From: Planctomycetota bacterium | Lineage (GTDB): Bacteria > Planctomycetota > UBA1135 > JAKEFM01 | Assembly: GCA_022616055.1 (NCBI GenBank) | Contig: JAKEFM010000116.1 | Location: 1 to 34,901 of the forward strand | Length of the DNA stretch: 34,901 bases | Reading direction: 5' to 3' | Shown here: piece after piece, positions 1 to 8,562 of the stretch | How positions within the stretch are numbered: position 1 is the first letter of the stretch | Layout of the letters: the number at the start of each line of letters is the position of its first letter | Position numbers and translations under genes: made by a program | The notes under the pieces: generated by a model | What the model was told of the DNA's origin: nothing | The model's database searches: none | Seen by the model: only the letters and a program-made list of their open reading frames with translations

Positions 1-1159
1 AGAGGAGGCTCCCCCCGGATGGGGAGAGCCGGGCGACGAAGGCATCCCAATAGGGGAGGGAGCTGTTGATGCTCGTGTCGTAGGCCCCTGCCGTCGTGGG
101 AAAGTCCGACGCTCTCGTCCGCCCCGCCACGGTGGCGGCCCCGGACGGTTCGAGCGCGAGGGAGTAGGCGACGTCGAGGTCGAAGCCGCCGAGGAAGGTC
201 GAGTAGACGAGGCTCCCCCCCGAGGGAGAAAGTCGGGTGACGTAGGCGTCGTAGAGGAAGAGGAGGGTCGTGTCGTACGCGCCGGGTGTCGTGGGGAAGT
301 TCAACGACACGGTCTGGCCCGCCACGGTCGCCGATCCGGATGCGTCGATCGCGACGGCAAAGGCGTCGTCGTTGCTCGAGCCGCCGAGGAAGGTCGAATA
401 GAGGAGCCCCGGGTCGATGACGAGCGGGAGGGTCGGGTCGCGCCCGGGCGCCTCGAAACCGAATCGATCCGGCCCGACAATCCGGAACCGCGCCTCGATC
501 GGCCTCCGCTCTCCGCCGGGGAGCGCGTGCCACGAGGCGGGCGGACTCTGTCGGATCGGACCGAGCGCCGTCTTCATCGTCAGGGCGCCGTCCGGCTCGA
601 GGCCGAGCCCTTCCGTCCCCTCGCAGCGAAAGACGACCCGACCGAGGTCGGCGTCGGGCGAGAGGAGGAGGTCATACTCGAGCCTCCCCATCTCCTCCCT
701 CCATCGGAGGTCGATGCCCTCTCCGATGCCCCGGTAGAGGACGCTCGCGTACCCCGGCACGTCGGTCCTCCATCCCGCCGGGTCGTTCCCGAGGAAGAAG
801 TTGTGGCTCCCCGGCTGCCTCCCCTCGCCCTCGAGCGTCGCGGGCGCGCCCCTCCGTTCGAGGGCGAGGCGAACGACGACGCCCCTCGTGGCCCCGTCCT
901 CCTCCGGACGCACGACCTGGAAGACGATCCCCTCCTCCTCGAACCGGGCGACCATTCCTCCCCTTCGCGCGACAAACCTCGCGGGGGTGGCCCACTGACC
1001 TTGGTTCTCGACGAAGGCGAAGGGGAGCCTCGGGAGGGTCTCGGCACCGTTGGCGCAAACGCCCGCCGACCCCGGTTCTCCCGCGGATGCGGCCCCTCCG
1101 ACCAACGCGCTGAGAGCTACGACCCACGTAGGTCGCCACGGAAGGCGTTGCTCGCTCAC
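1..1159 (-). CDS. Secreted SBBP beta-propeller repeat protein (partial, C-terminus off the left edge)
   Basis: Reading the minus strand from a GTG at 1159-1157 gives an open frame of 386 codons that leaves the window without a stop. A Shine-Dalgarno AAGGAG lies about 6 bases upstream. Residues 1-26 form a signal peptide (VVALSALVGGAASA). The mature N-terminus carries the VENQGQW motif and globular region that precede beta-propeller repeats in planctomycete and myxobacterial SBBP proteins. From about residue 255 come SBBP repeats, with motifs YSTFLGG, TVAGxT, FPTTxGAYDT and DAxVxRLSPSGG. One full repeat and most of a second are visible. The family is exported and probably structural or adhesive, but no specific function is known. 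The gene is divergent from the pilus operon. Strong G/C third-position bias and the clear repeat match make the call firm; total length is unknown. Confidence 0.9.
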   Translation of the reverse strand, partial: MSEQRLPWRPTWVVALSALVGGAASAGEPGSAGVCANGAETLPRLPFAFVENQGQWATPARFVARRGGMVARFEEEGIVFQVVRPEEDGATRGVVVRLALERRGAPATLEGEGRQPGSHNFFLGNDPAGWRTDVPGYASVLYRGIGEGIDLRWREEMGRLEYDLLLSPDADLGRVVFRCEGTEGLGLEPDGALTMKTALGPIRQSPPASWHALPGGERRPIEARFRIVGPDRFGFEAPGRDPTLPLVIDPGLLYSTFLGGSSNDDAFAVAIDASGSATVAGQTVSLNFPTTPGAYDTTLLFLYDAYVTRLSPSGGSLVYSTFLGGFDLDVAYSLALEPSGAATVAGRTRASDFPTTAGAYDTSINSSLPYWDAFVARLSPSGGSLL

Positions 1160-1374
1160 GGGGCGCTCCTTTCGCCTCCGGGCCCGCGCGGCCGCGCCTC
1201 CTCCCGGGCGGCCGGGACCCGCGAGACGGGACGATCCTAACATCCGGTTCCGAATTCGGCCCGGGTCGACGAATCGGGTGGCGCCCCCCCCGTAGCCTTT
1301 CCCCGGCCGGGCCGCTAGAGAAGACCGGTCTCGAGCCCGGCGGGAGTCCCCGCCCTCCCGTCCCGACCGCCGCA
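1160..1374. other. Divergent intergenic region
   Basis: This is the 215-base gap between the minus-strand SBBP gene and the plus-strand pilus operon. Apart from the weak minus-strand promoter candidate, I see no RNA gene or repeat. No convincing plus-strand promoter or ribosome binding site for the downstream ATPase is visible. Confidence 0.5.
1234..1261 (-). promoter_or_regulatory. Possible promoter of the SBBP gene
   Basis: On the minus strand a TAGGAT -10-like hexamer (1239-1234) lies 16 bases from GGCCGA (1261-1256). The geometry matches the TTCCGA-N16-TAGACT elements seen at 28808 and 30010, but the -35 match to sigma-70 is poor. It would give a leader of roughly 70 bases. Confidence 0.25.
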
Positions 1375-3087
1375 TTGCCCGATCCCCCCCCGAAGAAGCC
1401 GACCGGAGGCCCCCGGAAGAAGCTCGGCGAGATCCTCGTCGAGATGGGGGCCGTCACCACATCGCAGGTCGAGGCGGCCCTGGCGCATCAGCGGGGGAAG
1501 GCGGTCCGGATCGGGGAGGCGTTGGTCGCGCTCGGATCGACCGACGACACCGCCGTGGCACGGGCCCTGGCGAAGCAGGCGGGCCTGCCGTTCGTCGACC
1601 TCGCGAAGGGGAAGATCGGGAAGGCGGTCCTCGACCGCGTGCCCGGGGAGATGGCGCGGGAGTACGGGGCGCTGCCGGTCCTCGAGAGGAACGGCCGGCT
1701 GACGGTGGCGATCGACGACCCGCTCAAGGTCCACCTCGTCGACAACCTCCGGTTCGTCGTCGGGGCCGAGATCGACTGCGCGGTGGCGGCCCCGTCGGCG
1801 CTCAAGAAGGCCCTCGCCGCGGCCTACGGAAAGGAGGAGGGGGCGGCGGCGCCCGGAGCGGCACCGAGCGCGGCGCAGGAGGAGGCGGAGGACGCCCCGA
1901 TCATCCGGCTCGTCCGGAAGATGGTCGAGGAGGCGCTCGAGGCGCGGGCGAGCGACATCCACGTCGAGCCGTTCTCCGACCGGCTGCGGGTGCGGTACCG
2001 GATCGACGGCGTGCTGCGGGAGGTCGCGGAGCATCCCTCCACGCTCCAGCCTCCGCTGCTGTCGCGCCTGAAGATCATGGCCTCGATGGACATCGCGGAG
2101 AAGCGCCGCCCGCAGGACGGCCGGATCGGGATGCGCATCTTGGGGAAGGAGATCGACATCCGCGCCTCCGTCCTTCCGGGGAACCACGGCGAGACCTTCG
2201 TCATGCGGCTCCTCGACCGGGAGGCGAGCCTGCTCACCCTCGCGGACCTCGGCCTGCACCCCGACGACGAGACGCGGCTGCGGAAGATCCTGAAGCGGCC
2301 GAACGGCCTCGTCCTCGTCACGGGTCCGACCGGCTCGGGGAAGACGACGACGCTCTACGCGGCGCTCTCCTTCCTCAATCGCCCCGACGTCAAGATCCTG
2401 ACGGCGGAGGACCCGGTCGAGTACCACATCCAGGGGATCAACCAGACGCAGGTGAAGCCGAAGATCGGCCTCACCTTCGCCCGGATCCTCCGGGCGATGC
2501 TGCGGCAGGCCCCGAACGTGATCCTGGTGGGGGAGATCCGGGACAAGGAGACGGCCGAGGTCGCCATCCAGGCGGCGTTGACGGGCCACCTCGTCTTCTC
2601 GACCCTCCACACGAACGACGCGATCTCGGCGATCACGCGGCTGATCGACATGGGGGTCCCGCCCTTCCTGGTCGCGGCGGGGCTCCAGGCGATCCTCGCG
2701 CAGCGGCTCGTGCGCCTGCTGTGCGAGAAGTGCGCGCAGCCGGTCGCGCCCTCGGCGTCCCTCGCGCGCATCCTCGGCGTGCCGCCGGCGGCCCTCGAGG
2801 GGAGGAACCTCCGCCGGGAGAAGGGGTGCGGGGCGTGCGGCGGGACCGGATACTTCCGGCGCAAAGGGCTCTTCGAGATGCTCGAGGTCGACGCCGGTCT
2901 CAAGGAAGGGATCTACGCCGGGGAGGCTCTCGGGCGCCTGCGCGACCGCGCCCGCGCGGCCGGTCGCTACACGACCCTCTACGAGGACGGCGTGCGGAAG
3001 GTCCTCGACGGGACCCTCACCGCGGAGGAACTGCTTCGGGTGACGCGCGCGGGCGAGGCGACCGACGGGACCCCGGGAGGGGCGTGA
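1375..3087 (+). CDS. pilB: Type IV pilus assembly / type II secretion ATPase, PilB/GspE family (first copy)
   Basis: This is a 570-residue cytoplasmic hexameric ATPase of the kind that drives pilin or pseudopilin polymerisation. An N-terminal MshEN/GspE-N domain (about 15-150, LGEILVEMGAVT) is followed by the N2 domain with SDIHVEP (193-199). The catalytic core has Walker A GPTGSGKT (317-324), the Asp box ILTAEDPVEY (341-350), Walker B NVILVGEIRD (381-390) and the His box LTGHLVFSTLHTND (402-415). A zinc tetracysteine motif (C450, C453, C485, C488) marks the extension/export subfamily rather than PilT. The TTG start at 1375 is the first in frame and is needed to keep the start of the MshEN domain; the next ATG (1444) would cut into it. 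The gene leads an operon with pilT one base downstream. PilB and GspE cannot be separated by sequence alone; the adjacent pilT favours a pilus. Confidence 0.93.
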   Translation: MPDPPPKKPTGGPRKKLGEILVEMGAVTTSQVEAALAHQRGKAVRIGEALVALGSTDDTAVARALAKQAGLPFVDLAKGKIGKAVLDRVPGEMAREYGALPVLERNGRLTVAIDDPLKVHLVDNLRFVVGAEIDCAVAAPSALKKALAAAYGKEEGAAAPGAAPSAAQEEAEDAPIIRLVRKMVEEALEARASDIHVEPFSDRLRVRYRIDGVLREVAEHPSTLQPPLLSRLKIMASMDIAEKRRPQDGRIGMRILGKEIDIRASVLPGNHGETFVMRLLDREASLLTLADLGLHPDDETRLRKILKRPNGLVLVTGPTGSGKTTTLYAALSFLNRPDVKILTAEDPVEYHIQGINQTQVKPKIGLTFARILRAMLRQAPNVILVGEIRDKETAEVAIQAALTGHLVFSTLHTNDAISAITRLIDMGVPPFLVAAGLQAILAQRLVRLLCEKCAQPVAPSASLARILGVPPAALEGRNLRREKGCGACGGTGYFRRKGLFEMLEVDAGLKEGIYAGEALGRLRDRARAAGRYTTLYEDGVRKVLDGTLTAEELLRVTRAGEATDGTPGGA

Positions 3088-3088
3088 C

Positions 3089-4159
3089 GTGCCGAAGATC
3101 CGCCAGCTTCTCGACAGGACGCTCGAACGGGGCGCCTCCGACCTCCACGTCGAGGCGGGCAACCCTCCGATCCTCCGGGTGCACGGCCGACTCGCCCCCG
3201 ACGGGACGCAGGTCCTCAAGCCCGAGGAGACGGAGGGCCTCGTCAAGGAACTGTGCTCCGACCGGCACTGGAAGGAGCTCGGGGAAGTCGGCGGGGCCGA
3301 CTTCGCCGTCTCCTTCGACGAGCGCGCCCGATTCCGCGTGAGCGTCTTCCGGGAGCGGGGCCACTTCGGCGCGAGCCTGCGCGTGCTCCCCTCGAGATTC
3401 TTCTCCTTCGAGGAGATCGGCCTCCCGGGGACGATCCGGGAGTTCCTCTCGCGCCCGCGCGGGCTCGTGCTCGTGACCGGGCCGACCGGCTCGGGGAAGA
3501 CGACGACGCTCGCGACGATGATCGACTGGATCAACCAGAACGACGACCGCCACATCGTCACGATCGAGGACCCGATCGAGTACTACCACGGCTCGAAGAA
3601 GTCGCTCGTCACGCAGCGGGAGGTGGGGAACGACGTCCCCACCTTCGCCGAGGCGATGCGCCGCGTGCTCCGCATGGACCCCGACGTGATCCTCCTCGGG
3701 GAGATGCGCGACCTCGCCACGATCTCCGCGGCGATCACCGCCGCGGAGACGGGCCACCTCGTCTTCGGGACCCTCCACACGACGGGCGCGGCGCGGACGG
3801 TCGACCGGATCGTCGACGTCTACCCCCCCGACCAGCAGGAGCAGATCCGGACGATGCTCTCCGTCTCCCTCCTCGCCGTGATCTCCCAGGTGCTCCTCCC
3901 GCGGGCGGACGGCGCCGGCCGGGTCGCCGTCTTCGAGGTCATGGTGATGACCCCGGCGATCGAGAACCACATCCGGAAGAACGAGAGCTTCAAGATCCTC
4001 TCGGCGATCCAGACGGGCAAGCGCCTCGGGATGTCCCTCCTCGACGACCACCTCTTCGACCTCGGCAAGCGCGGGGTGATCTCGCGCGAGGAGGCCCTCG
4101 CCTTCGCGACGCTGCCGAACGACCTCGCCGCGCGCCTCGGGGCGCCCCTCCCCGCGTGA
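3089..4159 (+). CDS. pilT: Type IV pilus retraction ATPase PilT
   Basis: This 356-residue ATPase depolymerises the pilus and powers retraction. It lacks the MshEN domain and zinc tetracysteine motif of PilB and shows the PilT layout: ASDLHVEAG near the N-terminus, Walker A GPTGSGKT (131-138), Asp box IVTIEDPIEY (156-165), Walker B DVILLGEMRD (199-208), His box ETGHLVFGTLHT (220-231) and AIENHIRKNE (290-299). The last corresponds to the PilT AIRNLIRE element, here diverged. The GTG start lies one base after the upstream stop, with a GGGAGGGG Shine-Dalgarno-like tract ahead of it. Its last four bases overlap the next gene start (GTGA), so translation is probably coupled. Its position between two PilB-type ATPases is notable. 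Confidence 0.93.
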   Translation: MPKIRQLLDRTLERGASDLHVEAGNPPILRVHGRLAPDGTQVLKPEETEGLVKELCSDRHWKELGEVGGADFAVSFDERARFRVSVFRERGHFGASLRVLPSRFFSFEEIGLPGTIREFLSRPRGLVLVTGPTGSGKTTTLATMIDWINQNDDRHIVTIEDPIEYYHGSKKSLVTQREVGNDVPTFAEAMRRVLRMDPDVILLGEMRDLATISAAITAAETGHLVFGTLHTTGAARTVDRIVDVYPPDQQEQIRTMLSVSLLAVISQVLLPRADGAGRVAVFEVMVMTPAIENHIRKNESFKILSAIQTGKRLGMSLLDDHLFDLGKRGVISREEALAFATLPNDLAARLGAPLPA

Positions 4160-5838
4160 GCGGGGGGAGGAAGCTCCTCGGCCGGATCCTGCGCGAGCGC
4201 GGGGTCGTGAAGGAGGGCCAGATCCAGGAGGCCCTCGAGGTCCAGCGGAAGGAGGGGCGCCCGATCGGCGCGATCCTCGTCTCCCTCGGCCACTGCACGG
4301 AGAAGGACGTCGCCGCGGCGCTCGCGATCCAGTCGGGGATGGAGGTGGTCGACGCCGCGGCGCTCGCCCCCTCCCCGGAGCTCCTCGCGAGGATCGATCC
4401 CTCGACCGCCTCCGTCTTCGGGATCCTCCCGGTCAAGGAGGACCGCAACGAGCTCGTCGTCGCCGTCCTCGACCCGAGGAACGGCGCGGTCCTCGACGAC
4501 CTGCGCTTCCTCGTCGGCAAGCCGGTCCGCGCGGTCCTCGCCGAGGAGAAGGCCCTCAAGGCGGCCGTGGAGCGGGCCTACGGCGGGAAGGGGGGGAAGA
4601 GCGTCGCCGACGCGGTCGCCGCGGCCGGCGGGGGGGAGAAGATCTCCGGCGACGCCCAGGCCCTCGCCCACGCCGCCCCCGTCGTGCGCCTCCTCAACGC
4701 GATCCTCCACCAGGCGATCCGGGACCGCGCCTCGGACGTCCACCTGGAGCCCTTCGACGGGGAGTTCCGCATCCGCTACCGCGTCGACGGCGTCCTCTAC
4801 CCGATCGAGAGCCCCCCGCCCCACCTCGCCCCGGCCCTCACCTCCCGCGTCAAGGTGCTCGCCAACCTCGACATCGCGGAGTCGCGCCTGCCGCAGGACG
4901 GGCGGATCGAGCTCTCGATCGACGGCCGCTCCGTCGACCTGCGCGTCTCGACCCTCCCGACGATGTTCGGGGAATCCTGCGTCATGCGGGTCCTCGACCG
5001 CGGGGCGGTGCGCCTCGAGCTCGCGGGGCTCGGGCTGCGCGCGGACGAGGAGGCGGCCGTGCGGGCGCTCCTGGACCTCCCCCACGGGATCGTCCTCGTC
5101 ACCGGGCCGACCGGCTCGGGGAAGACGACGACCCTCTACGGGATGCTCGCGGCCGCGAACGACCCGACGCTGAAGATCATCACGACGGAGGACCCCGTCG
5201 AGTACGACCTCCCCGGGATCGTCCAGATCCCGATCCAGGAGGACATCGGGGTCTCCTACGCGGCCGTGCTCCGCACGATCCTGCGCCAGGACCCCGACGT
5301 CATCCTCGTCGGGGAGATCCGCGACCGGGAGACCGCCCAGGTCTCGATCGAAGCCTCCCTCACGGGCCACCTCGTCTTCTCGACCCTGCACACGAACGAC
5401 GCCCCGGCGGCGGTCACCCGGATGGTCGACATCGGGGTCGAGCCCTTCCTCCTCGGCGCGACCCTCGAGGCGGTCGTCGCCCAGCGCCTCGTGCGCCGGA
5501 TCTGCACGTCCTGCCGGACCCCCCTCGAGCCCGATCCGCGGCTCCTGCGGGACCTCGGCCTCCCCGCCGAGGTCCTCGCCGGGGCGAAGTTCGCGTACGG
5601 GAAGGGGTGCGACGCCTGCTTCCACACCGGATTCCGCGGCCGCACGGCGATCTTCGAGATCCTGCGGATGAGCGATCGGGTGCGGAACCTCGTCCTCGAG
5701 GGGGCCTCCCACGATCGGCTCCTCGAGGCGGCGCGGGCGGACGGGATGCGGCCGCTGCGGGACTCCGGGCTCCTCCTCGTCGCCGAGGGGGAGACGACGA
5801 TCGAGGAGATCCTCCGGGAGACGACGGCGATCGACTAG
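4156..5838 (+). CDS. pilB: Type IV pilus assembly / type II secretion ATPase, PilB/GspE family (second copy)
   Basis: This second extension-type ATPase has 560 residues. I chose the GTG at 4156, which overlaps the pilT stop (GTGA), because it opens directly onto an MshEN domain (LLGRILRERGVVKE). The open frame continues upstream, but that part lies inside pilT in another frame and is not homologous. The core has ASDVHLEP (192-199), Walker A GPTGSGKT (317-324), the Asp box IITTEDPVEY (341-350), Walker B DVILVGEIRD (381-390), His box LTGHLVFSTLHTND (402-415) and zinc cysteines C450, C453, C485, C488. These motifs fall at the same residue numbers as in the first copy, so the two proteins are close paralogues in architecture while their sequences differ. 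They may serve two polymers (pilus and type II secretion) or form mixed motors; that is inference. Confidence 0.93.
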   Translation: MSGGRKLLGRILRERGVVKEGQIQEALEVQRKEGRPIGAILVSLGHCTEKDVAAALAIQSGMEVVDAAALAPSPELLARIDPSTASVFGILPVKEDRNELVVAVLDPRNGAVLDDLRFLVGKPVRAVLAEEKALKAAVERAYGGKGGKSVADAVAAAGGGEKISGDAQALAHAAPVVRLLNAILHQAIRDRASDVHLEPFDGEFRIRYRVDGVLYPIESPPPHLAPALTSRVKVLANLDIAESRLPQDGRIELSIDGRSVDLRVSTLPTMFGESCVMRVLDRGAVRLELAGLGLRADEEAAVRALLDLPHGIVLVTGPTGSGKTTTLYGMLAAANDPTLKIITTEDPVEYDLPGIVQIPIQEDIGVSYAAVLRTILRQDPDVILVGEIRDRETAQVSIEASLTGHLVFSTLHTNDAPAAVTRMVDIGVEPFLLGATLEAVVAQRLVRRICTSCRTPLEPDPRLLRDLGLPAEVLAGAKFAYGKGCDACFHTGFRGRTAIFEILRMSDRVRNLVLEGASHDRLLEAARADGMRPLRDSGLLLVAEGETTIEEILRETTAID

Positions 5839-5855
5839 GAGCGCTTCCAGAGCCC

Positions 5856-6992
5856 ATGCCCGCCAAGATCCAGCGACAGGTGGCCGCCCCGCCCCGGCCG
5901 GCCGGGAAGGCCGCGACGGCGACCGCGCCGGCCGCGAGCCTCCGGGGCCGCGCCGTCGGGACCCGCGTCCTCGTCCAGTTCACGACCCAGTTCTCGACCC
6001 TGCTCGAGGCGGGGGTCCCCGTGCTCCGGGCCCTGCAGATCCTCGAGGCGCGGCTCGAGTCGGGGGCGTTCCGCAAGGTCCTCGCGGCCGTCGCCGAGGA
6101 CGTCGCGGGGGGGACGCCGCTCTCCGAGGCGCTCGGCAAGCACCCGCGGGTCTTCGACCGGCTCTTCACGAACATGGTCCGCGCGGGGGAGGCGGGAGGG
6201 GTCCTCGACACGATCCTCAAGCGCCTCGCCGAGTACCTCGAGCGGATGCAGTCGATCCGCGACCGCACGAAGTCGGCCCTCCTCTACCCCTGCGTCGTCC
6301 TCGGGATCGCGACCCTCGTCCTCACGATCGTCTTCCTCGTCGTCATCCCGAAGTTCGAGGAGATCTTCCAGACCCTCGACACGGAGCTGCCGGGCCCGAC
6401 CAAGTTCCTCGTCGACTTCAGCCGCTTCGTGATCAAGGACGGCTGGATGGTCGGGATCGGCCTCGTCGCGGTCGCCGTCGGGCTGCGCGTCGCCTACGTC
6501 CGGGCCTACGGGTTCCGCCGCTTCCTCCACGGGAGGGTGCTGCGGCTCCCCCTCGTCGGGCGCCTCGTCGCGCGGGCGGTCGTCGCGCGTTTCAGCCGGA
6601 CCTTCGGGACGCTCCTGTCGAGCGGCGTCCCGCACCTCGAGGCCCTCGGGATCGTCAAGGGCTCGACCGGGAACGAGGTCGTCGCCGAGGCGATCGAGCA
6701 CGTCCGGGAGCGCGTCCGGGAGGGGGAGGGGCTCGCGACCCCGATGGGGGCGACCGGGGTCTTCGACGAGCTCGTCGTCAACATGGTCGACGTCGGGGAG
6801 CAGACCGGGGAGCTCGACCGGATGTGCCTCAAGGTCGCCGACGCCTACGACGTCGAGGTGAGCCGCAGCCTCGAGGGGCTCTTCAAGGTCCTCGAGCCCC
6901 TCCTCCTCGTCGGGATGGCCGTCGTCGTCGGGTTCATCGTGATCTCCCTCTTCCTCCCGCTCCTCTCGATCCTCGAGAAGCTCGGCCAGTAG
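5856..6992 (+). CDS. pilC: Type IV pilus / type II secretion inner-membrane platform protein, PilC/GspF family
   Basis: This 378-residue inner-membrane protein couples the cytoplasmic ATPases to pilin assembly. Two T2SSF repeats are visible. The first, after about residue 40 (FTTQFSTLLEAGVPVLRALQILE), ends with GEAGGVLDTILKRLAEYLE. The second has FSRTFGTLLSSGVPHLEALGI and GEQTGELDRMCLKVADAYD. Hydrophobic segments lie near 147-167 (VVLGIATLVLTIVFLVVIP), around 200-215, and at the C-terminus (VGMAVVVGFIVISLFLPLL). The N-terminal 35 residues are low-complexity Ala/Pro. I start at the ATG at 5856, 17 bases after the ATPase stop; an in-frame extension upstream overlaps the ATPase gene and is not credible. 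The stop shares one base with the next start (TAGTG). Confidence 0.92.
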   Translation: MPAKIQRQVAAPPRPAGKAATATAPAASLRGRAVGTRVLVQFTTQFSTLLEAGVPVLRALQILEARLESGAFRKVLAAVAEDVAGGTPLSEALGKHPRVFDRLFTNMVRAGEAGGVLDTILKRLAEYLERMQSIRDRTKSALLYPCVVLGIATLVLTIVFLVVIPKFEEIFQTLDTELPGPTKFLVDFSRFVIKDGWMVGIGLVAVAVGLRVAYVRAYGFRRFLHGRVLRLPLVGRLVARAVVARFSRTFGTLLSSGVPHLEALGIVKGSTGNEVVAEAIEHVRERVREGEGLATPMGATGVFDELVVNMVDVGEQTGELDRMCLKVADAYDVEVSRSLEGLFKVLEPLLLVGMAVVVGFIVISLFLPLLSILEKLGQ

Positions 6993-8521
6993 TGCGGCTG
7001 CGCGCGAAGGTCTTCGCCGGCCTCGCGGCGACGAACCTCGTCGTGTTCGGCGTCCTCGCCGCCTTCGTCGCCCGCGCGACGGCGCTCGAGGGGCGGCGGC
7101 AGGAGGCCTTCCGCCGGGAGGTCGTCGAGAACCTCCAGACCCTCGCGCGGACCCTTCCCGAGACGCTCCGGGTCCCGGCGGGGGAGGAGGGTCGCACGGT
7201 CACGGAGATCCTCCGGTGGCCCGGCTGGCGGCTCATGAAGGACGCCGTGATCCTCAACCGCTACGTGGAGGCGGGGGAGACGACGATCCCGATCGCGATC
7301 CACATCAATCCCCTCGGGGCGCGCCACCGCTCCCCCGACTTCGACGTCGAGGTGGCGACGGCCCGGATCCGCGAGGCGAAGGAGAGGGGAGGCCTCGTCG
7401 AGGGGCGGGAGGGGATCGCCCTCCCCATCGTCTCCCGGGACGGGGGGTCCGGGGACATCTGGGGCGGGGGCTACTTCCTCCCGAGGCTCCCCGACACCCC
7501 GGCGAGCGGGCTCACCGTCGGCGGCCTCGCCCTCGGCCTGTTCGCGAGTCTCGCCTTCGGGACGGCGCTCGTCTTCCTCGGCCTCTCCCGGTGGGTCCTC
7601 CGCCCCGTGGTCTCCCTCGCCGCGGCGAGCCGGCGGATCGCCCGGGGGGAGGACGCGCTCGTCCCCGCCCCCCCTCCCCGCAGCGACGAGGTCGCCGGCC
7701 TCGTCCGGGACGTGGGCGCGATGGTCGAGACGATCCGCGGCCACCGGGCGACCCTCGAGCGCGAGGTCCGGGAGGCGAGCGCCCGGGCCGCGAAGGCCGA
7801 GCGCGACCTCCTCCTCGCCCAGCGCCTCGCCGCCACGGGGACGCTCGCGGCGGGGATCGCCCACGAGATCAACAACCCCCTCGGGGGGATGCTGAACGCC
7901 GCGCGGGCGCTGCGCGAGGGGAAGGCGGAGCGGCGGGAGGCTTACCTCGACCTCCTCCTCGAGGGGCTCGACCGCATCCGCGGGATCGTCGGGCGCCTCC
8001 TCGAGATGACGCCCCACGGCGGGGAGCCCGAGCGCGTCGAGCTCGCGCGCCCCCTCGAGACGGCGCTCGCCTTCGTCGCCCACCGGTTCGCCAAGTCGGG
8101 GATCGAGGTCGCGCGGCGCGTGGAGGAGGGGGCGGCCGTCCGGGGGGACGCGCGCGCGCTCGGGCAGGTGTTCCTGAACCTCCTCCTCAACTCGGCCGAC
8201 GCGCTCGAGGCGCGCCCCGCGGGGGAGCGGAGGATCGAGGTCGCGATCCGCCGGGAGGGGAGCGCCGTCGTCGCGACCGTGGCCGACGACGGCCCGGGGA
8301 TGGATCCCGCGAAGGTCCCTCGCGTCTTCGACCTCTTCTTCACGACGAAGCCGAAGGGGACGGGGCTCGGCCTCCCGATGGTCTACGCGGTCGTCCGGGA
8401 CCACGGGGGGACGATCGAGATCGGCAATCGGCCGCGGGGGGGATTCGAGGTGACGATGCGGTTCCCCGCCCATGCCGCTCCCTCCTCGGCCGCCCCTTCC
8501 CGGGGCGCGCCGCTCGGGTAG
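6992..8521 (+). CDS. Membrane sensor histidine kinase (HAMP, HisKA, HATPase)
   Basis: This 509-residue two-component sensor kinase has transmembrane helices at about 7-28 and 174-197 that bracket an extracytoplasmic sensing region of roughly 145 residues. A HAMP linker (about 198-250, WVLRPVVSLAAASRRIARGE) follows, then HisKA with phosphoacceptor His291 in GIAHEINNPLGGM. The ATPase domain has the N box NLLLNSADAL (396-405), G1 box DDGPGMD (432-438), FFTTKPKGTGLGLPM and a final GGT/GGFEV element. The GTG start overlaps the pilC stop by one base (TAGTG), implying coupled translation and a role linked to the pilus or secretion system. No response regulator gene is in the window, so its partner is unknown. 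The class resembles NtrB/ZraS-like kinases that usually pair with sigma-54 activators, which is inference. Confidence 0.92.
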   Translation: MRLRAKVFAGLAATNLVVFGVLAAFVARATALEGRRQEAFRREVVENLQTLARTLPETLRVPAGEEGRTVTEILRWPGWRLMKDAVILNRYVEAGETTIPIAIHINPLGARHRSPDFDVEVATARIREAKERGGLVEGREGIALPIVSRDGGSGDIWGGGYFLPRLPDTPASGLTVGGLALGLFASLAFGTALVFLGLSRWVLRPVVSLAAASRRIARGEDALVPAPPPRSDEVAGLVRDVGAMVETIRGHRATLEREVREASARAAKAERDLLLAQRLAATGTLAAGIAHEINNPLGGMLNAARALREGKAERREAYLDLLLEGLDRIRGIVGRLLEMTPHGGEPERVELARPLETALAFVAHRFAKSGIEVARRVEEGAAVRGDARALGQVFLNLLLNSADALEARPAGERRIEVAIRREGSAVVATVADDGPGMDPAKVPRVFDLFFTTKPKGTGLGLPMVYAVVRDHGGTIEIGNRPRGGFEVTMRFPAHAAPSSAAPSRGAPLG

Positions 8522-8524
8522 ACT
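8497..8524 (+). promoter_or_regulatory. Candidate promoter TTCCCG-N16-TAGACT
   Basis: TTCCCG (8497-8502) and TAGACT (8519-8524) are 16 bases apart, and the -10 overlaps the kinase stop codon. The same -10 and spacing occur in front of the second lamin-tail gene (30010-30037). It would start transcription about 30 bases ahead of the gene at 8563. Confidence 0.4.
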
Positions 8525-8562
8525 CTGGGCTTTCCCCGGCCCCCGCCGGGCCCCCTCCCCGC

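Noticed and set aside
1315-3561. Long antisense frame opposite the first PilB ATPase and PilT
   Set aside because: The sense strand encodes complete ATPases with all catalytic motifs; the antisense product has no domain.
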